This document shows positions 1 through 11,759 of a stretch of 64,000 nt of DNA, one piece after another (the stretch's first letter is position 1; the number at the start of each line of letters is the position of its first letter). The position numbers and the translations under genes were made by a program. The DNA comes from Ophiosphaerella korrae (Eukaryota > Ascomycota > Dothideomycetes > Pleosporales > Phaeosphaeriaceae), in assembly GCA_028456385.1 (NCBI GenBank), contig JALNQF010000173.1, forward strand, positions 1-64,000, in the 5' to 3' direction. The notes beneath the pieces were generated by a model, which had not been told where the DNA came from, did not search any database, and saw nothing but the letters and a program-made list of their open reading frames with translations.

Positions 1-653
1 TCTTATCTACTATAGTATATACTTAATATATATATAGTATATATTTAGTAATTATTACTATAGTTTACTATCTTTACTTTAAATTTATTAAGTAAAGTAA
101 TATTTATTAAACTTTACTTTTTAAGTAAAGTATAGATACTAAGTATACTAATTATAATACTTTATATACTACTTACTAATACTATACTTAAAGTATTATT
201 AACTAAAAAGAAATATATAATAAGCTAGAAAAGTATTATTACTAGTATTATTCTATTAGTAATTATAGTAACTATACTTTAGTAACTATTTTAAAGATAT
301 ACTTTTTATACTTAATAAGTATATTAACTATTTTTATAAGTTTTATAATATATATAATACTACTATATTTAATACTACTACTTTTAAAACTAATTTAGAA
401 GTACGCTATACTAGTATTAAGCTTACTTATACTTAGTATACTTTTAACTTAAAGCTATTAAACTATAAGTACTTTACTACTTATAGTAGTACTCTTTTAA
501 AAGTACTTACTTAAATACTTATAACTATACTTTAATTTTTAAAGCTTATTTTAACTAAATAGTATAACTTTATAGCTTAGTAGTAAAGTTTAGTTAAAGT
601 ATTAATAAAGATTTTAGGCTACTTTTACTATATTATATATTTACTTATACTAT
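1..653. other. Unclassified AT-rich, RIP-degraded DNA
   Basis: This stretch is almost wholly A/T with the TpA-rich texture of the rest of the isochore. I see no LTR boundary, no recognisable pol motif and no open frame. It is the left flank of the element B LTR and is probably older transposon debris. Confidence 0.6.
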
Positions 654-1099
654 TATAATAGGCTTACTAAAGTTAACTTCCTAGTAGCCTAAAAGTTATT
701 AGTAGATTAAAAGGTAATAACAAAAAGCTTATATTATAATCTATAATAGGCTATAAATAATAGAAGATATTTTATAACTATTTTAGTATTATTACTTGTA
801 GTTAATAATTAAATTACTAATACTATCTTAATAATATATATCTTACTACTTATATTTTTTTACTAATCTATAATCTATTACTTATATTTATTCTTATTAA
901 CTATAGATTATAGATTACTAATCTATTAATTTATAATTAGTTTCTATCTATATACTTAATAGATTAGAGAATTACTTATATATCCTAATTATAAGTAGTT
1001 TTCTAATTAAAGTTATTACTCTACTTATCTTATACTTTATTAGTACCTAAGTTAAAACTAATTAGTTCTATCTTAATTTCTCTTATTACTCTTATAATA
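654..1099 (-). repeat. 3' LTR of element B
   Basis: This 446-bp LTR in minus orientation starts with TATAATAGG and ends CTTATAATA, the RIP-altered forms of the TG...CA ends seen in less damaged copies. It aligns along its length with the LTRs of C, D and E, including the shared block around 810-830 (AAATTACTAATACTATC). Confidence 0.82.
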
Positions 1100-1303
1100 C
1101 TATCTTTTTCTTTAGATAAGTCTTAGTTTTCTTACCCTAGAGCTAAAGTTATTAATCTAGTTTCTTTATTAATATAAAGTTCTTTATCTTCTCTTATACT
1201 TATAAAATCTACTTTTTATTATATCTAATTAGTAGATTATATATTATACTATAGTATTATAATATTTCTATATTCTTATTATAAGTCTATAAACTTTCTA
1301 TTA

Positions 1304-1746
1304 TATTATAGTAGTAATAAGGGAAAGCTAATTTAAACTAATTAGCCCTACTATAGATAATAATAACATATACAACCTATAGGGCAACGAACTTAACTAG
1401 GAAGCTAACTACAATAGGGACACGTAATAAATTTATAATTCGCAACCTTAGTAAATATAAAGCACGAATTTATACACGTAATAAATTCGCAATTTGTAAT
1501 CTTAGCAAATACGAAGTATAAAGCTAGCTAAGAAGTATAGGTATATAGTTAGTAGTAATACGTATTATTAAGATAGTATTAGTAATTTAATCCTTTAACT
1601 ATAGAACGCTAATACGAGATAGTTGTAAAACATCTTCTATTATTTATAGTTATTATAGATTACCTCTAAACCTTTACTATTACCTTGTAATCTACTAACC
1701 CCCTTTAAGATAGGCACCTATAGTCGATAATAGGTAGCCTATTACA
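1304..1746 (+). repeat. 5' LTR of element A
   Basis: The LTR is 443 bp, starts TATTATAG (RIP form of TGTTATAG) and ends CCTATTACA. It contains a tandem near-duplicated module (about 1,417-1,520) in which a CTTAGTAAA/CTTAGCAAA core is flanked by arms related to AATTCGCAA and TATAAAG. The sequence after the LTR (CTAATTTAGTTATT) recurs after the 5' LTRs of G and K and at the start of F, so it marks the start of the internal region. I could not recognise a tRNA primer-binding site. Confidence 0.92.
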
Positions 1747-1829
1747 CCTTGCTAATTTAGTTATTGTAAAAAGCGAAGCGTAAGTAGCGCGTAGTCTAGC
1801 TAATACGATAGTAGAAAGTTTAACTAAAA

Positions 1830-4800
1830 AAGAAAGTAAAACACCTCTAAGTAGTTATAAGTTAGATAATATAGTATAGAGAGACGTTAAGAACTATATA
1901 AACAACCTAATCTCTAAAAAAGAAGATATAAAGATAGTAATCAACGCCTTAGAAATATAGAACAAGAAACTACAAGATTACGCAAAATAGAACAAAGTAT
2001 AAATTAAAGCTATTATTAAAGGATAAAACTAGATAGAACTAATTACGTAACGCCTAGAGATAAGCGCGACAAAGAAACTACTAAAGATACTTGTACTTAA
2101 GAAGTTTAATAGAATAAGAGAAAAACTAAGACCTTTTATTATATTAGCACAACTCTAGATAGATATATAAGTACTACACTTTAATATAGAAGAAAAGAAA
2201 GTAATATATATTAGATTATACCTTAAAGAAGACGTAATAAGATAGTACGAGCCTTATTAGATAGATTACACGATATACTTTCTAATAATATAAAAAGATA
2301 AAACTAAAGCTATCTTTAGAAGTTATAAATACTTTACTAAATAAATAAAAGTAGTATTTAGGGATATAGATATTACCTAATAAGCTAAAGAGTAACTAGA
2401 GAAGCTTATATAGAATTAGAGTATTCTAAAGTACGTATTATAGTTTAAATAACTATTACAAAATATAGAATAGAACGAGTTAGCCTTAATATTATAATTT
2501 AAACAAGGACTTAACTCTAAAATCTAATACAAGATAATATATATAGAGAAACTATAAATACTAGAAGCTTTAAAGTAATAAGTAATATAAATTAATAATA
2601 ATCTTTAAGAATAGAAGAAGAATAAATATAGAGGTTACACCTAGAACTATAATAAGGGAGACCCTATAGTCCTTAACGCTAATAAGGATAGAAAGAAAAA
2701 AAAGAATAAAGACTTTACGTACTTTAACTATAGCAAACTAGGCTACTATGTAAAGAATTATAGATCTAAGTTAAAGAAGGACATAGTATATTATAAATAT
2801 AGGAAACTAAGATACTTTATAAAGAACTATAAGAGTAAAGACCTAAAGAAAGAAACTTAGTTAAAAATAACTAAGAAGAAGAAGGAAGTACTACAAGTAT
2901 AAGCTAAACCTTAAGAGAAGGTAGCTAGGAGTAAAGAAGTATAATATATAATACTCTATTAGACTTTTTATTATAATAATAACTACTATATATATCTTTC
3001 TAGTAAATAAAGAGTAGTATAGTTCTTATAGAAGTATAGATATAGAGAGGTAGTAATAAAGGAAGATAGAATAAAAGCTTAGCTAAAAGATATAGCCTAA
3101 GTAATAGACTTACTAATAGAAGATTTAGAAGGAGAAGAGCCTCTAGTACTATTAATCTAGGCTAATAGACTAGCACTAAATAAAGAGACTACTATAGCTC
3201 TCTCTAAAAGACTACAAAGAAGTAAGAGACAAGTTAGTATAAGAGATATAGAATATACCTAGCTAATAATATATAGTTATAATAGCTATACTACAATAGA
3301 TATAGAGAAACGAGATAAAGAATAGAAGTTTATTTAGAAATACTTACTAGTTATAAGTATAGAGAAAGCGTACAAAGACTAGAAAGAACGCAATCCTAAA
3401 GAAATAAAGTTTATACTATTTTAAGAATAAATAAAGTAATATATAGTTATAGTAAGAAGAATACCTATATAAAAAGAATAGTAATACCTTATAAGAGAGA
3501 CGTAATAGATTAATAAAGCCTACACACTAAGAGTACTAGTAGTATACTATATCCTAATAATAAATACACCTAATAGAAGTAAATACTAAAAAGGAGATAA
3601 CAAAATAATAGACCTAAAACATCTAGTATACTTTAAAGTATTATAGATATTATACCTAGATAAGAATTATATTATATATAGAAACCCTAAAGTAAATAAC
3701 AATATATAGCCTATAAAGAGAAGAGGCTATAACTATATAAGAGTAATTATAGTAGAAGATATCTAAGGATAAGAAATAATCCTAGAAAATAGATATATAG
3801 TAGTAAGACCTAGCCTAAAAGTATCTAAGAAATACGTTTAAAGAAGACTATAGTATAAATACACGTATAACGAGTATCTAAAACACGAAGAATACAAATT
3901 TAAAGTAAGCCTATAGCCCTAGAAAGATAGATAATTTAATAAATTACTAAAGCAAGAAAAGCTAAAAGGTATAAGAGGCCTATATATTACAAAAATAGGT
4001 ATATACTAAAGAAAAGAAGTACAATTAATAATTAATAGTAGAGCTACAAGAAACTTTATATTAAAAAAGTTTATAGAAATACAAGGAATAAAGTATATAA
4101 CAAAGAAATACCCTTAATAACTAAGTATAATTAAAAGAAAACTATTTTAGGAACTAATATAGTTTAAAACAGTACCTTTAATACTAAGGTTAGAAAGACT
4201 AGAAATCTAGAATATAGTTATAGATATAACGACAATTAATAACAAATAAGATATAATATTAGGTATACTATAGTTACAAATAACTAACCTACACATTAAT
4301 TAGAGAATAAGAAAAATTAGTTATAGTAAAACTAATACACTAAAAGCTAACATAAGAACCTATAAAGGAGAATTCCTAGAAGAATATAAGAAATAAGAAA
4401 AGTAGCTTATAGAACTAGAAGATTACCTTCTAGAACACTAACTATAGGACTTAGTAATAGAACTAGAAGAAGAAAAGAACGTAGGATAGAGCCTAGTCTA
4501 CTAAAAAATAGAAGAAGAATCTAAGATTAAACAATTATTTATACAAAATACAATAAAGAAAGGATAGATAAGAGAATCTAAATCCTTAGTAGTATATAGA
4601 TTAATATTTATAGATAAAAAAGAGATAAGCAATAAAAGACTCTACGTAGATTTTAGAAAAACTAACGCAATTATAAACAAGAACTAATACCTACTACTAT
4701 AAATAGATAAAATATAAGATAGGCTATAAAGAGTAAAGATCTTTATAAAACTAGATATATAAAACGTATACTACTAGATTAGAATTAAGAAAAGAGATAA

Positions 4801-7260
4801 GTAGAAAATAGCGTTTAGAATACAATATAGACTATATAAATACTTAGTTATACTATTTAGTTTAATAAACGCACTAGTAGTATTCTAAGAAAGAATTAAT
4901 ATAGTACTAAGAGAATACTTAGATATATTTATATTTGCGTACTTAGACAATATCCTTATATTCTTAGAAATAGAGGAAGAACACGTGTAATATATATACA
5001 AAGTGCTAAAGAAACTAGTAGAAGCTAAAATATTTCTTAAGATAAGAAAATGCGAGTTCTATATAAAGGAAATAGATTTCCTTAGATTTATTATTAAACT
5101 AGGAAAAATCAAGATTAACCTAGAAAAGATTAACTTAATTAACAAATAGCTAACACTAAAGAACTTAAAAGAGGTACAATAATTTTATAGGCTAGCTAAC
5201 TTTTATAGAAAGTTAATAGTAAGATACTCTAAAGATATAGAGCTAATTATAAGACTTATAAAAAAAGATACGCTATTTAAATAGATAAAGGAATGCGATA
5301 AAGTATTTAAGAGAATAAAAAAGAAGTTTATAGAAAACCTAGTTATTAGAATATATAACCTAGAACTACTAGTAATAGTAAAAACAGATATATTAAACTT
5401 AGTCTATAGAATAGTACTAATGTAAGAAGACCTAGAGACTAAAAAAGAACACTTAGTTAAATACTTCTCTAAGAAGATAAAAATAGTAGAACTTAATTAC
5501 CTAATCTAAAACAAAGAGATACTAGTAATCTATAAAGTATTTAAATAATAGAGAGTATACCTACAAGGAGTAAAGTACTAGATAAAGGTTTACATAGACT
5601 ATAAGAATCTTATAAGATTTATAATAAATAAAGAGCTATTATAATACTATATAAGATAGTAAGAGTTTCTATTAATATTTAATATAGAAATAATATATAT
5701 AAAAGAGAAGGACAACTAATTTATAGATACTCTAAGTAGAAGACTAAACTTACAAGAAGAAGTAAGCGCTACTAGTATAGTTCTAGTTAAGAACGAAGAA
5801 GGATATTTAGTCCTAAATACACCTAAGATAGCTATAATACTTAAGAGGACAAGTAATAAGCTAAACAAATAGATTTAGAAAATAATACAAGAAGTATCTA
5901 AAGAAATAGAGAAACTTAAAATCTAAGATAGATTTGTACAAGTATATAGAAGAATATATATTCTAGGAAAAATTTAAAGGGAATTTATACAACAATTCTA
6001 TAAATTGCTAGTATATAGTTACTAAGGTATCGAGAAAATATTAGATAGACTACTACAAGATTACTATATTCTAAAAGTAAGATAACTAGTAATAGAGGTA
6101 CTATAAGACTATATAGAATGTTAAAGAAATAAATATAATAGATATATACTATATAGAATACTACAACTAGTAGAAGTACTAAAATAACTATAGGGAGTTA
6201 TTATAATAGACTTTATTACAAAGTTACCTAAGTCTAAAGATCTAATATTAGGAGTTAAATACAATAGAATCTTAATAATAGTAGATAAACTTATAAAGTA
6301 TATATACTTTAGACTATATAAAGAAAAAAGTAAGATAGAGGTTACTACATACTAGGTTCTAGAAACTATAATTAGTTAATATAGACTACTAGATAAGATT
6401 ATTATAGATAGAGATGTATAATTTATATTAAAACTATAGAGAACGATAACAGCACAATTAGGAATATAATACGTAATGTCTATAGTATATTATCTACAAA
6501 TAGATAGATAGTTAGAACGAATAAATTAGATAGTAGAATAATACCTAAGATGCTACCTTAACTACAACTAGAATAACTAGGTATAGCTACTACCTATAGC
6601 ATAATTAGTATACAATAGCGTAAAGAATATAGTAATAGAAGTATTACTCTTCTTCGCGAACTATAGATTTAAGCCTAATATATATTAGATACTATAGAAT
6701 TAAATATCTTAGTCTCTAAGAGGAGAAAACTTTACTAATAGACTTAGAGATATATATAACTAATTAAGATAGGATATAGAATTCCTGTATAATTAAATAG
6801 CGAAGTACTATAATAAGAAGTATAAGGAAAGACCCTAATTTAGAGAGGGAGAAAAAGTATAGTTAGTACGTAAAAATATTAAGAGTAAACAACTTAGTTT
6901 AAAATTAGACTATATTAAGATAAGACTATACAAGATTAAAAGAGAAGTTACACTAGTTATATTTAAACTAAAACTACTAAACAAAATAAAGATATACCTA
7001 ACCTTCTACGTAGCGCTACTTAAGATAGTACTATAGAACGTAGAACTACTAGTGTACGAAGTAGACACGTATAGAGAATAGGAAGAATAAGAAGTTAAGA
7101 AAATCTTAGTATACTAGTTCTATAATAGTAGGAACTACTACCTAGTAGAATAGATAGGTATAGACGAGAAAAGATAACTATAGGAAAAAATATAAGAACT
7201 AGAAGATAACCTTAACTATCTTAAGAAACTAAAGGACTTCTAAAATTAAAACCTTCTAGA
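1830..7260 (+). pseudogene. gag-pol of element A, broken by RIP
   Basis: The reading runs through gag (about 1,830-2,940), including two CCHC zinc knuckles at about 2,718-2,770 and 2,785-2,835 where the Cys positions now read Tyr (TGC/TGT to TAC/TAT). The aspartic protease box near 4,031-4,060 has Asn in place of the catalytic Asp (NSRAT). The RT spans about 4,570-5,120, with the catalytic box at 4,940-4,951 reading YLDN. RNase H is about 5,330-5,750. The integrase has its zinc-binding part at about 5,990-6,130 and its core at about 6,190-6,680 (IIIDFITKL, then IIIDRDV). The tail at 7,100-7,250 resembles a chromodomain. One gag-pol frame is likely in the ancestor. Stops are almost all at former Gln/Trp codons. 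Confidence 0.88.
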
Positions 7261-7339
7261 GCGCCTTACAGCGAATTAAGAAAACTAACAATACTACTAC
7301 TAGATAGAGAGGCGTTAGGAACGCCTAATATAATAAGAG

Positions 7340-7870
7340 CTAGAGTAGCCTAAACTACATTTTTAAAGTCTATCTTAGCTTCTAAGGTACAAGACTATTT
7401 AGATAATTTAGCGTTATTATAAGCCTTTATCTTATAAAGACGCTTAATATAAGAATAAAGATCTACTAGCTTATAAAGAGTTAGCTTACACTTAGCTTTA
7501 GCTATTATAAGCTATAACAATAGTATCTCTTAAGCCTAGTTAATAGCTTACTTTATACAACTTAGTAAGAAGAAACTATATAGAAATCGAATACTTATAT
7601 TCTATAAGAGAAACGCTAGATAGAGTATACTTATATTAAATATTAGCTAGAATATACTTGTTATAGTATTTGCTATCCTTTAAAGATACAAAGTACGTAA
7701 GTTTTAGCTAAGTATAATAGGAGTAAAGAAATATTTTAACCTTATTACAAGTAACACAAGTAACAAGAAGAAGTTTATTATAATTAGAACGTAAAGATAT
7801 AGAGAATAATAAAGAACTAGAGATAAATAAAGAAACTAGACTAATAACCTTAGGCCTAGGGTAGAGAAAT
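7340..7870 (-). pseudogene. Accessory antisense gene of element A
   Basis: On the strand opposite pol, immediately downstream of it, a frame reads (with stops only at Gln positions) through the family signatures IAKAKCK, YIKRLYKIKAYNN and LEAKIDF. Lys, Glu and Leu spacing suggests a helical or coiled-coil protein. The same frame is recognisable in B, C, D, E and G and the same interval exists in F and K, so it was a coding gene carried by these elements. Function is not recognised. Confidence 0.62.
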
Positions 7871-7896
7871 AAGAACTTACCTAAAGAAGGGAATAG

Positions 7897-8339
7897 TGTT
7901 ATAGTAGTAATAAGAGAAAGCTAATTTAAACTAATTAGCTCTACTATAGATAATAATAATATATACAACCTATAAGGTAATAAACTTAACTAGGAAGCTA
8001 ACTATAATAGAGACACGTAATAAATTTGCAATTTATAACCTTAGTAAATACGAAGTATAAATTTGTGTACGTAATAAATTTGCAATTTGCGATCTTAGTA
8101 AACACGAAGTACAAAGCTAGCTAAGAAGTATAAGTATATAGTTAGTAGTAATGCGTATTATTAAGATAGTATTAGTAATTTAATCCTTTAACTATAGAAC
8201 GCTAATACAAGATAGTTGCGAAACATCTTCTATTATTTATAGTTATTGCAGATTACCCCTAAACCTTTACTATTACCTTGTAATCTACTAACCCCCTTTA
8301 AGATAGGTACCTATAGTCGACGATAGGTAGCCTATTACA
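7897..8339 (+). repeat. 3' LTR of element A
   Basis: The LTR is 443 bp, begins TGTTATAG and ends CCTATTACA, and is nearly identical to the 5' copy. A short purine-rich stretch (AAAGAAGGGAATAG) directly precedes it and is the likely polypurine tract. It is followed by the TATTA target duplication. Confidence 0.92.
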
Positions 8340-8879
8340 TATTAGTTTATTTTTTTTTAAAATATAGTTAGGCTTATAAAGTATATATTTATACTAATAC
8401 TTACTTATCTTGTAATCTATCTAGTATATTTATAGTAGAGTATAAGTTAAAAATACTTATTTATATATCTATACTTATATATAATAAAGAGAGCTATTAA
8501 CTATACTTAAGAAAAACTATTATTATAAATTATAAAAGTTAAAAAAAAGTATAAGTAACTTTATAAAGTTTCTTATTATATACTAGAGGAGTATTAGTCT
8601 TAATTTTTTAATAATTAGATATAGCTATCTAATAACTAAGCTTATTTCTCTTATTTTTATAAAATAAAAGCCTTAAATAATAAGAAGTCTATTAAGTAGT
8701 CTATTCTTCTAGAGTCTAAGCTTAATTTTAAGGATATAGTAGAGGCTACTCTAGTTTCTATTACGCTAAGTATATCTAATACCTTTCTATCTATTATTAA
8801 TAGTACTATTCCTCTTAATTTACTACTAGGTATTCTAGAAGGTTTTAACTTTAGAACTCTTCTAGTTTCTTAGAGTAGT

Positions 8880-10677
8880 TAAAGTTATCTTCTAGTTCTT
8901 AAATTTCTTTCTATAGTTACCTTTTCTTATTTATTCTTATCTATTCTACTAGGTAGTAGTTTTTTCTATTATAGAACTAGTATACTAGGATTTTTTTAAC
9001 TTCTTATTCCTTTTATTCTCTATATATATCTACTTTATATACTAGTAGTTCTATATTTTATAGTACTATCTTAAGTAGTACTATATTAAAGGTTAGGTAT
9101 ATCTTTATTTTACTTAGTAGTTTTAATTTAAATATAACTAGTATAACTTCTTCTTTAATTTTATATAGTTTTATCTTAATATAGTCTAATTTTAGGCTTA
9201 GTTACTTACTCTTAATATTTTTCTATACTAACTATACTTTTTCTCTTTTTCTAAACTAAAGTCTCTCTTTATATTTTTTATTATAGTACTTAGCTATTTA
9301 ATTATATAGAAACTCTACGTCCTATCTTAATTAATTATATATATCTCTAAGTTTATTAGTAAAGTTTTTTCTTCTTAGAGACTAAGATACTTTAGTTCTT
9401 AGTATTCTATATACGTTAGAGTTAAATCTATAGTTTATAAAAAAAAGTAATACTTTTATTACTATATTCTTTACGCTATTATATACTAATTATACTATAG
9501 GTAGTAACTATACCTAATTATTCTAGTTATAGTTAAGGTAGTATCTTAGGTATTATTCTACTATCTAATTTATTTATTCTAACTATCTATCTATCTATAA
9601 GTAGTATACTATAGATATTATATATTTAATTCCTAATTACGCTATTATTATTCTCTATAGTTTTAATATAAATCTTATATCTTTATCTATAATAATCTTA
9701 TCTAGTAGTCTATATTAACTAATTATAGTTCCTAGAACTTAGTATATAGTAACTTCTATCTTACTTTTCTCTTTATATAGTTTAAAGTATAAGTACTTTA
9801 TAAGTTTATTTACTATTATTAGGATTTTATTATACTTAACTACTAATATTAAGTCTTTTAACTTAAGTAACTTTATAATAAAGTCTATTATAATAATTCT
9901 TTATAGTTATTCTAGTACTTTAACTAGTTATAGTATTCTATATAGTATATACTTATTATACTTATTTTTCTAGTATTCTATATAATCTTATAGTACTTCT
10001 ATTACTAACTATCTTACTTTTAAAATATAGTAATCTTATAGTAACCTATATAATATTTTATTAATACCTTAATATCTATATACTAGTAGCTTATAGAATT
10101 ATTATATAAATTCTCTTTAAATTATTTTTAGAATATATATTCTTCTATAAGCTTATATAAGTTTTTTTTAAATTTCTAATTTTTTTATTTCTTTAGATAC
10201 TTTTTATATTATTTTCTAAATCTATTTAACTAGCTTACTATTCTTCTTTTTAAGTATTATAGCTATTTTAAGTATATTTAAGACTAAATATCTTTTATTA
10301 TTCTTAACTAGAACTATAATAGTAGTACTTACTTCTTCTTATAAGTCTAGTCTTCTACTAAAAGTATCTATAAATTAGTTATCTTTACTTTTTATATATA
10401 TAATTTCTAAGTTAAATATTAATAGAAATTCTTACTATCTTATATAGTATTATAATAGTTCTTTATTTATTATAAATCCTATAAAGTTCTTATAGTTTAT
10501 ATAAACCTTTATCTAATACTTTACTTTTTATAAGTATACTCTCTATTACTTAAATACTTTATAGATTACTAGTATTTCTTTATTATAGATTAAGTAGTTA
10601 AGCTCTACTAGTTTTATCTTTATAGAGAAGTATTTAACTAAGTATTCTTATTTAGTTATTAAATCTTCTTATATTAG
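8880..10677 (-). pseudogene. Gypsy pol fragment of element B (RT end, RNase H, integrase, chromodomain)
   Basis: Read on the minus strand, the fragment contains the last part of the RT, RNase H (about 10,200-10,600), the integrase zinc-binding and core domains (about 9,400-10,150) and a chromodomain-like tail (about 8,880-9,060). It parallels element A pol at 5,500-7,260. Stops occur throughout, nearly all explained by CAA/CAG or TGG becoming TAA/TAG. It ends abruptly at the border of element C. Confidence 0.78.
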
Positions 10678-11106
10678 TATTATAGGCCTCCTATTATTAA
10701 CTATAAGTACTTATTTTTTAGGAGTTAGTAGATTATAAAGTAATAACAAAAGCTTATATTAAGATCTATAATAACTTATAATAATAAAAGATATTTTATA
10801 ACTATCTTCTATTAGCGTTCTATAGTTAAAAGATTAAATTACTAATACTATCCTAATAATACGTATTACTACTAACTATATACTTATTATAATCTATAAT
10901 CTATTTTACTAAGATCTTATAGATTATAGATTATTTTAATCTATAATCTATTATACTAAGATCTTATAGATTATAGATTACTCTAAGTATCTTAGTTATA
11001 TATAGTCTCTTAATTAAAGTTATTACCTTACTTATTTTATACTTTATTAGTACCTAAGTTAAGACTAATTAGTTCTATCTCGATTCTTTTTATTATACCT
11101 ATAATA
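10678..11106 (-). repeat. 3' LTR of element C
   Basis: The LTR is 429 bp with ends TATTATAGG and CCTATAATA. The segment about 10,890-10,985 is a double hairpin-like array. AATCTATAATCT and its reverse complement alternate around TACTAAGAT cores. Confidence 0.9.
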
Positions 11107-11740
11107 CTATCTCTCTTTCTAGGTACGCCCTAGTTTACCTTTTCTAGAGCTAAAGTTATTAATCCTATTTTTTTATTAATATAAAGTTCTTTATCTTTTC
11201 TTATACTTATTTTATCTATATATTATTACTATCTTCTTACTAGTTATATATTACGTAATAGTATTAAAATATTTCTTTATTCTTATTATACTTCTCTTAA
11301 ATTAAACCCTAAGTCTTTTCTTTATATTATTTCTATAAATAATAGTAAAGCTTATAAGGTGTATATTTATATAAATATATATAGTTCTTATAATATATCT
11401 AGTATCTCTCTCTCTAAGTATATATTTATTATACTTATTTTTACGTCTAAGCTTAATAATAATAAAGAGAGCTATTAACTAGACTTAAGAGAAATTATTA
11501 TCTTAAATTATAGAAGCTAAAGCTAAGTATAAGTAGATCTAGGAGCTTACGTAAAGTAAGCTAGTAGAGAATTAAACTTATCTCTCTTATCTTTATAAGA
11601 TAAAAGCCTTAAATAATAAGAAATTAGCTAAGTAGTTAGTAGCTCTTAAAGCTAAGCTAGACTTAAATAAAGTATTTATTATAGTAGGTCTTATATTAAA
11701 TATTTTTATTTCTTCTCTATTTATTAGTAGTAATATTAGT
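11107..11740 (+). pseudogene. Accessory antisense gene of element C
   Basis: Located between the 3' LTR and the end of pol, on the opposite strand to pol. At about 11,590-11,680 the frame reads DKSLK in one phase and KIKALNNKKLAK then LEAKLDL-like residues in the coding phase, as in D and G. Stops fall at former Gln codons. Function unknown. Confidence 0.6.
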
Positions 11741-11759
11741 TCTTTTAGTTTACTACTAG

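Larger units (their letters stand above)
1304..8339 (+). mobile_element. Complete Gypsy (chromovirus-like) retrotransposon A, RIP-damaged
   Basis: This 7036-bp element is bounded by two LTRs of exactly 443 bp each. The 3' copy keeps the canonical TG start and both copies end CA. The 5-bp target duplication TATTA is exact (1299-1303 and 8340-8344). Removing the element rejoins the accessory gene of element B. The internal order is gag with zinc knuckles, protease, RT, RNase H, integrase, chromodomain, then an accessory gene on the opposite strand. This is one of the less degraded copies: some CA and CG dinucleotides survive. Dead as it stands; every frame has stops. Confidence 0.95.
1100..8870 (+). 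pseudogene. Accessory antisense gene of element B, interrupted by element A
   Basis: This copy of the accessory gene lies opposite pol, between pol and the 3' LTR. It is split into 1100-1303 and 8345-8870 by element A. Near 8660-8700 the frame gives the family signature KIKALNNKK, followed by a Gln position turned into TAG. The product would be helical and Lys/Glu-rich; its function is unknown. Confidence 0.6.
654..10677 (-). mobile_element. Gypsy element B, 3' part, split by element A
   Basis: The element reads on the minus strand. From left to right it has its 3' LTR (654-1099), the start of a plus-strand accessory gene (1100-1303), the inserted element A with its duplication (1304-8344), then the rest of the accessory gene and the C-terminal half of pol (8345-10677). 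It stops inside the reverse transcriptase region, where the LTR of element C begins. No 5' half or 5' LTR is present. The pol order (chromodomain, integrase, RNase H, RT towards the right) matches the complete copies A, C, D and G. All frames are broken by TAA/TAG. Confidence 0.85.
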
